Shown one piece after another: positions 8,188-11,296 of a DNA stretch of 11,296 nt. Positions within the stretch are counted from its first letter, which is position 1, and each line of letters begins with the position of its first letter. Below the pieces are notes generated by a model, which worked only from the letters and a program-made list of their open reading frames with translations, did no database searches and was not told the DNA's origin. Where the stretch lies: assembly GCA_000827495.1 (NCBI GenBank), contig KN817808.1, positions 1 to 11,296 on the forward strand, given 5' to 3'. A program made the translations under genes and the position numbers. Origin of the DNA: Hypholoma sublateritium FD-334 SS-4. Its lineage: Eukaryota; Basidiomycota; Agaricomycetes; Agaricales; Strophariaceae.

Positions 8188-8606
8188 CCGGTCAGTCATA
8201 CTGAATTGAATAGTAGTCGCACTGTAGTCTTCCCCAAGTCTGATGTTCTATATTTTCATGAGAACAGAAGGTCCAAAACCATCCGAAATTTTTAGGGATC
8301 TCGTCGAACTTTTAAATTTTACGCGTACACACTGTCATACTAAATGGCGCTCAACGTAGAATATTATTGGCTTAACTTGACTTAATTCAAATATTATCCT
8401 GCGGAAACTCGAATTGAATCTGGGAGAAATGCTTCCCTCAGAGACAGTTTAATATTTCTAGTCGATTTTACAGAACAAAAATCTAGGTTGTGTACTTAGA
8501 GTTGCAAACGTAGCCTCAATTTTCAAACAGTGCATGAGAATCTAAATAGCATATCATCATTCATGTTTATTCGACATTTGCTTCTCCATGATCTCTGAAA
8601 CACTTG
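8188..8606. other. AT-rich spacer
   Basis: About 420 bases, AT-rich, no gene seen on either strand. It carries a close match to the budding-yeast origin consensus near 8559-8569. Basidiomycete origins do not follow that consensus, so no origin is called. Confidence 0.45.
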
Positions 8607-9193
8607 ATACCACGACTTTCACGCAATGAGAATATCAGCACTCCACGTTCTACCCAAACTACTAGTATACAGCATATGTAAATAGAACCAGCGTCTAAAG
8701 AAGCTCTCAGTGCTTGGTCATCCGGACGACTGAGCGGCCAAATTCGGAATAGGCCATCGCCCACCCATAAGATCCATGATGCTTTCTCACTGGATACCTG
8801 ACGGAATATTTCCGATGGAATCAAATTTGACACGACTTACCAATTTCCAGACATGCACGCAGGCCAACACAACTTCTTCTTTCAACAAGCGCCCGTGGCT
8901 TTTTGAAGTGCTGCATCGAAGCCATGTAAGATATTCGAATATATTACCTGCTTGATGAATGATGCGAAATCTGAGTATACCGAGATCGCGAATTATTAAA
9001 TCCACACTGATCATATTTCTTCTGTATGGATTCGATGATCAACGTCCAAGCTATTGATAGACCCAACGTTCTCCAAGGTCGGAACTGATGAGGCTCCGAC
9101 ATTCACAAACCTGCTGATACTTCGATACTTGTGGAATCCTTGAGCGAAGCGCTCATATTTCTCAGCGTTCTCACTGCGTGAAAGTCGTGGTAT
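8607..9193. mobile_element. Possible MITE-like element with 26-base terminal inverted repeats
   Basis: Bases 8607-8632 and 9168-9193 are reverse complements at 25 of 26 positions (outer sequence ATACCACGACTTTCACGC). They bound 587 bases. If the outer dinucleotides are counted as a TA target-site duplication, the inner TIR begins CCACGACTTTC, a layout like non-autonomous Tc1/mariner-type elements. No transposase is visible inside. The TA duplication is self-complementary, so it cannot be told from the repeat itself. The alternative is a shared fragment of an older gene family in two orientations, since both copies also read as IPRLSR in one frame. Confidence 0.4.
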
Positions 9194-9545
9194 TATACAT
9201 CTAGAAAAAGACAGCTTCGAATCAATGGGAATTGGTCTTTCAGTAGTCCGTGGGTCTTGACTAGTTACTATCCATCTGTAGCGTGTATTTGAAGACGTGC
9301 TGCTGTTACTTATGCTAAAACTTGAACGTTGAACTGTAATAGTGTTCAACAATGACAACGACCATGACTTATTGCAAGCAGTGGTATGTATGACATGGAA
9401 GACAGGATATACTGAGGTATCGCGGAGGAAAATGCCGAAACTTAGCAGTCGTGTAAGGAGGTATACTTTTGTCTGAAGAGGTATCCTGACGTGACGGGGC
9501 CATCGCGGGCCAAACCAAAACGGAAACAAGAAAATCCAGACCTGA
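9011..9545 (-). pseudogene. Doubtful membrane-protein-like relic
   Basis: The minus frame from about 9541, just after an acceptor-like run TTTTTTCAG, reads hydrophobic VWIFLFPFWF, then VRIPLQTKVYLLTRLLSFG and later SLSLLNTITV. The spacing recalls the first helices of basidiomycete multi-pass (7TM-like) proteins of unknown function. The frame then becomes Ser/Arg-rich without clear helices, and it runs into the right inverted repeat at 9168-9193. I could not build a complete gene. It may be a decayed copy, a very divergent one, or chance. Low confidence. Confidence 0.25.
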
Positions 9546-9653
9546 AAAAAGCGAAGAAACCAAGAAGACATTAAAGCAAGAACATAGACTGAAAGGCAGC
9601 GTCGGGTGAACAAGTTGTGGGCTATTGGCATCGGGAATGGGTATTGTGGCAAG

Positions 9654-11148
9654 TTAAGCAGCGGAGCTCTGGTAGACGGTGTGGCAGTGCATTTGCGTCG
9701 AAAGCGGGAATTGACGATGGTGGCCGGACGCATGGCCATAATTAAGACCCCAGCTACGAGAGTGGTGAGCATCATTAGAAGACAGGAAATGAAAATTCAT
9801 TTACCCTAGATGAGCAGACATTTGGGCGGGGTCGCGGTGGTCATCAAAAACATTAGAAAACGGGGATTGTTTCGCAGAGAATGAAGAGTGCCTAGAGTGG
9901 CTCGTAGAGGCGTCGTCCGAGATTCCTAGGTTCGAAAGACTAAAAGTGTTCAGCAAAGGCGAGCTTTTCACGATGAACGGTCCGCTGTTGAGTCTCTCTT
10001 GATTGAACGAGTTAGAACGAGTAAGGGAACCGGGAGCGAAAGACCCGGTAGAAGTATGTCTGGTGAAGTTGTCGACAGAGATCATGTCGTTCGCTGAGGC
10101 AGTTCGCTCTAATTCGGGTAGCATCAAGGTGGCAGGTCTAACAAAGCGAGCCTCAATCTGGTGGGTGCCATATACCTGTCCGCTGAGATTGTCCCTGGCC
10201 TCCTGCGCCACACTAGCTCGAGAATATTGAACCAGAACAGACATAGTTCCCAAAGGAGATACTTGAACGATCTCGAGCTTGTCAATAGGTCCAAATGGAA
10301 AAAACAACGGATGAAGGTCCTGAACTTGGGAAAACAGCAGCGTCGGAAGATTGGTCACCAGCAAAGACGACGTCGGCATGAAGCTAGTAGTGAGAGAAGC
10401 GGGGTCTGCATCGTGACCCTCAGACGAGTCAGACGAGTCAGAGGTTGTCCCAAATTGTCGCTTCTCAAACGGAGCAGGACTCGGCATGTTTGACCGGGAA
10501 TCAAGCAGCATTGCACGATCGCCACCGTCAAGAAATCCTGTTGACATGAAAATCAATAGAGCGTTCGTATAGGTAGCATCAGAAGATTAAGCAAACCTTG
10601 AGAACGCTGAACTACAGCCCAGGAAACGTCTATAGCATGTCCCCTTCGAGCAATAGATTATATGATCTCGGTTTGTTACAGCGTGAAAGTGAATACGTAC
10701 TTCGTCTGAGTCCGGGTGAGGGCTGTCATAGCTCTCTTGGCCTCCTCGTGCGACGACATGACCACAAATCCACGCCTCCGCGAAGAGTTATCCACAGTCG
10801 CGAGGATTACACAGTGTGATACCGTTCCATACGGAGAAAAGAGAGCCGCGAATTCAGCCCTGAATTAGGTAGTGAGCAAGCATTTTTGAAGAAAATAAAA
10901 GCTTACTTACTTGGACAGGGCAAAAGGAAGTCCGAGCACATATAAATTCCGACGATCATCTACGGGAGCCTTGTTTCCTCGATGAGGAGAAAAATTCGTC
11001 AAGATCGAAAGCGACCTTTGAAGAGTGTGTGTTAGTAGCCAAGAAACAGCGCATATACGGACAAAATAAAAAGCAGTAGGGACGATAAAAGAGCAATGCT
11101 CACAAAGGGGTCCCATCCACAGTATATCCATTCATACACATCGCTTTG
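9654..11148 (-). CDS. RNA-binding protein with RRM domains, 5' end missing
   Basis: Likely a post-transcriptional regulator that binds RNA. Exons: 11148-11104, 11015-10911, 10859-10701, 10643-10597, 10537-9805 and 9753-9654 (stop TAA 9656-9654). All introns are GT-AG and keep frame; the one at 11103-11016 has a textbook TACTAAC branch point. About 395 residues are visible. They open with KAMCMNGYTVDGTPLSLSI, the last helix and strand of a first RRM whose start is missing. A full RRM follows at about residues 36-115 (RNP2 LYVLGL, RNP1-like RRGFVVM, then GHAIDVSWAVVQRSQGFLDGG). A third is at about 176-252 (SSLLVTNLP, FFPFGPIDKLEIV, FVRP). After it comes a Ser-rich, low-complexity tail. The first visible exon starts only 39 bases from the carbonic anhydrase exon on the other strand, so the 5' exons are cut away. 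The final exon is inferred; the frame stays readable past the stop. Confidence 0.88.
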
Positions 11149-11187
11149 CTGTTGTAAATTCAGAATACGTCAAATTTTATTATCCAG
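11149..11187. other. Junction between two head-to-head gene fragments
   Basis: These 39 bases separate the first visible exon of the RRM gene (-) from the first visible exon of carbonic anhydrase (+). Each side carries an acceptor-like end facing outward (ACAACAG on minus, TTATTATCCAG on plus). The interval thus appears to be two partial introns joined, with no room for the missing 5' exons of either gene or for promoters. This is the probable breakpoint of a rearrangement or circle closure. Confidence 0.65.
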
Positions 11188-11296
11188 ATGCACGCACGCT
11201 GCGTCATCGTTATGGGCCACTACGGCTGCGGCGGTGTCGCTGCCTCTATCGCGTCCCCGCCCGCGAACCAGATCGACGCCGCCAACGGTGCAGTGC
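11188..11296 (+). CDS. Beta-carbonic anhydrase internal exon with zinc site, running off the right end
   Basis: The frame from 11188 reads MHARCVIVMGHYGCGGVAAS. This is the conserved beta-CA core, with His (codon 11218-11220) and Cys (11227-11229) as two of the three protein zinc ligands. The exon is preceded by TTATTATCCAG, a plausible intron acceptor, so the ATG at 11188 is probably internal rather than a true start. Bases 11236-11296 repeat bases 1-61 exactly and in the same frame, so this exon continues at base 62 of the window. The expected upstream exons, with the CxDxR motif, are not present: by 11148 the sequence is already the coding exon of another gene on the opposite strand. Confidence 0.85.
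   Translation, partial: MHARCVIVMGHYGCGGVAASIASPPANQIDAANGAV
11236..11296. repeat. Right copy of 61-base terminal direct repeat
   Basis: This is an exact copy of bases 1-61. The carbonic anhydrase reading frame passes through it unchanged, so the two ends can be merged without any frame break. Confidence 0.97.

Noticed and set aside
8559..8569. 10 of 11 match to the budding-yeast origin consensus in an AT-rich stretch
   Set aside because: Such matches are expected by chance in AT-rich DNA, and basidiomycete origins do not use this motif. It is not evidence that the circle replicates.
8567..9014. Two minus-strand exons joined by a GTAAGT...CGTCAG intron, giving a hypothetical protein
   Set aside because: The splice keeps frame, but the product has no recognisable domain and lies across the inverted-repeat element. 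Chance is a better explanation.
1..11296. Fungal plasmid, virus or giant mobile element
   Set aside because: No polymerase, replication initiator, recombinase, transposase or structural gene is visible. The gene content is ordinary nuclear genes, two of them truncated at the same point.

Overview
The window looks like nuclear DNA of a basidiomycete fungus, probably an Agaricomycete. The genes are cut by many short GT-AG introns (about 48-88 bases). Some have clear branch points such as TACTAAC just before the acceptor. The protein families (a plant-type beta-carbonic anhydrase, fungal homoserine dehydrogenase, a microsomal P450 with many introns, a three-RRM protein and a small secreted cysteine protein) fit that group. 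There are no operons, ribosome-binding sites or prokaryotic genes.

Layout. 1-752 (+): the 3' part of a beta-carbonic anhydrase, whose upstream part is at 11188-11296. 1155-1841 (+): an intronless GNAT acetyltransferase. 2363-3577 (+): homoserine dehydrogenase in three exons, apparently complete. 3939-6010 (-): a cytochrome P450 in about 11 exons, with a reading-frame problem at one junction. About 6440-6757 (+): a broken short-chain dehydrogenase relic. About 6760-7570: no recognisable gene. 7572-8101 (-): a small secreted six-cysteine protein in three exons. 8607-9193: bounded by near-identical 26-base inverted repeats, possibly a MITE. About 9011-9545 (-): a doubtful, decayed-looking membrane-protein-like stretch. 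9654-11148 (-): an RNA-binding protein with two complete RRM domains and the end of a third, its 5' end missing.

The most unusual property is at the ends. Bases 1-61 are identical to 11236-11296, and the carbonic anhydrase frame reads without a break from the right end into the left end. The sequence therefore closes into a circle of 11235 bp. On that circle, the carbonic anhydrase and RRM genes lie head to head about 39 bp apart (11149-11187), and both lack their 5' exons at that point. The simplest reading is a chromosomal segment, cut inside one gene at each side, whose ends were joined: an extrachromosomal circular DNA, a tandem duplication, or an assembly loop. I see no replication, capsid, mobility or maintenance gene, so there is no evidence for a dedicated plasmid or virus.

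The genes do not form one pathway. Carbonic anhydrase and homoserine dehydrogenase are primary metabolism (CO2/bicarbonate balance; threonine and methionine synthesis). The P450, the dehydrogenase relic and the secreted protein are accessory, and the RRM protein is regulatory.
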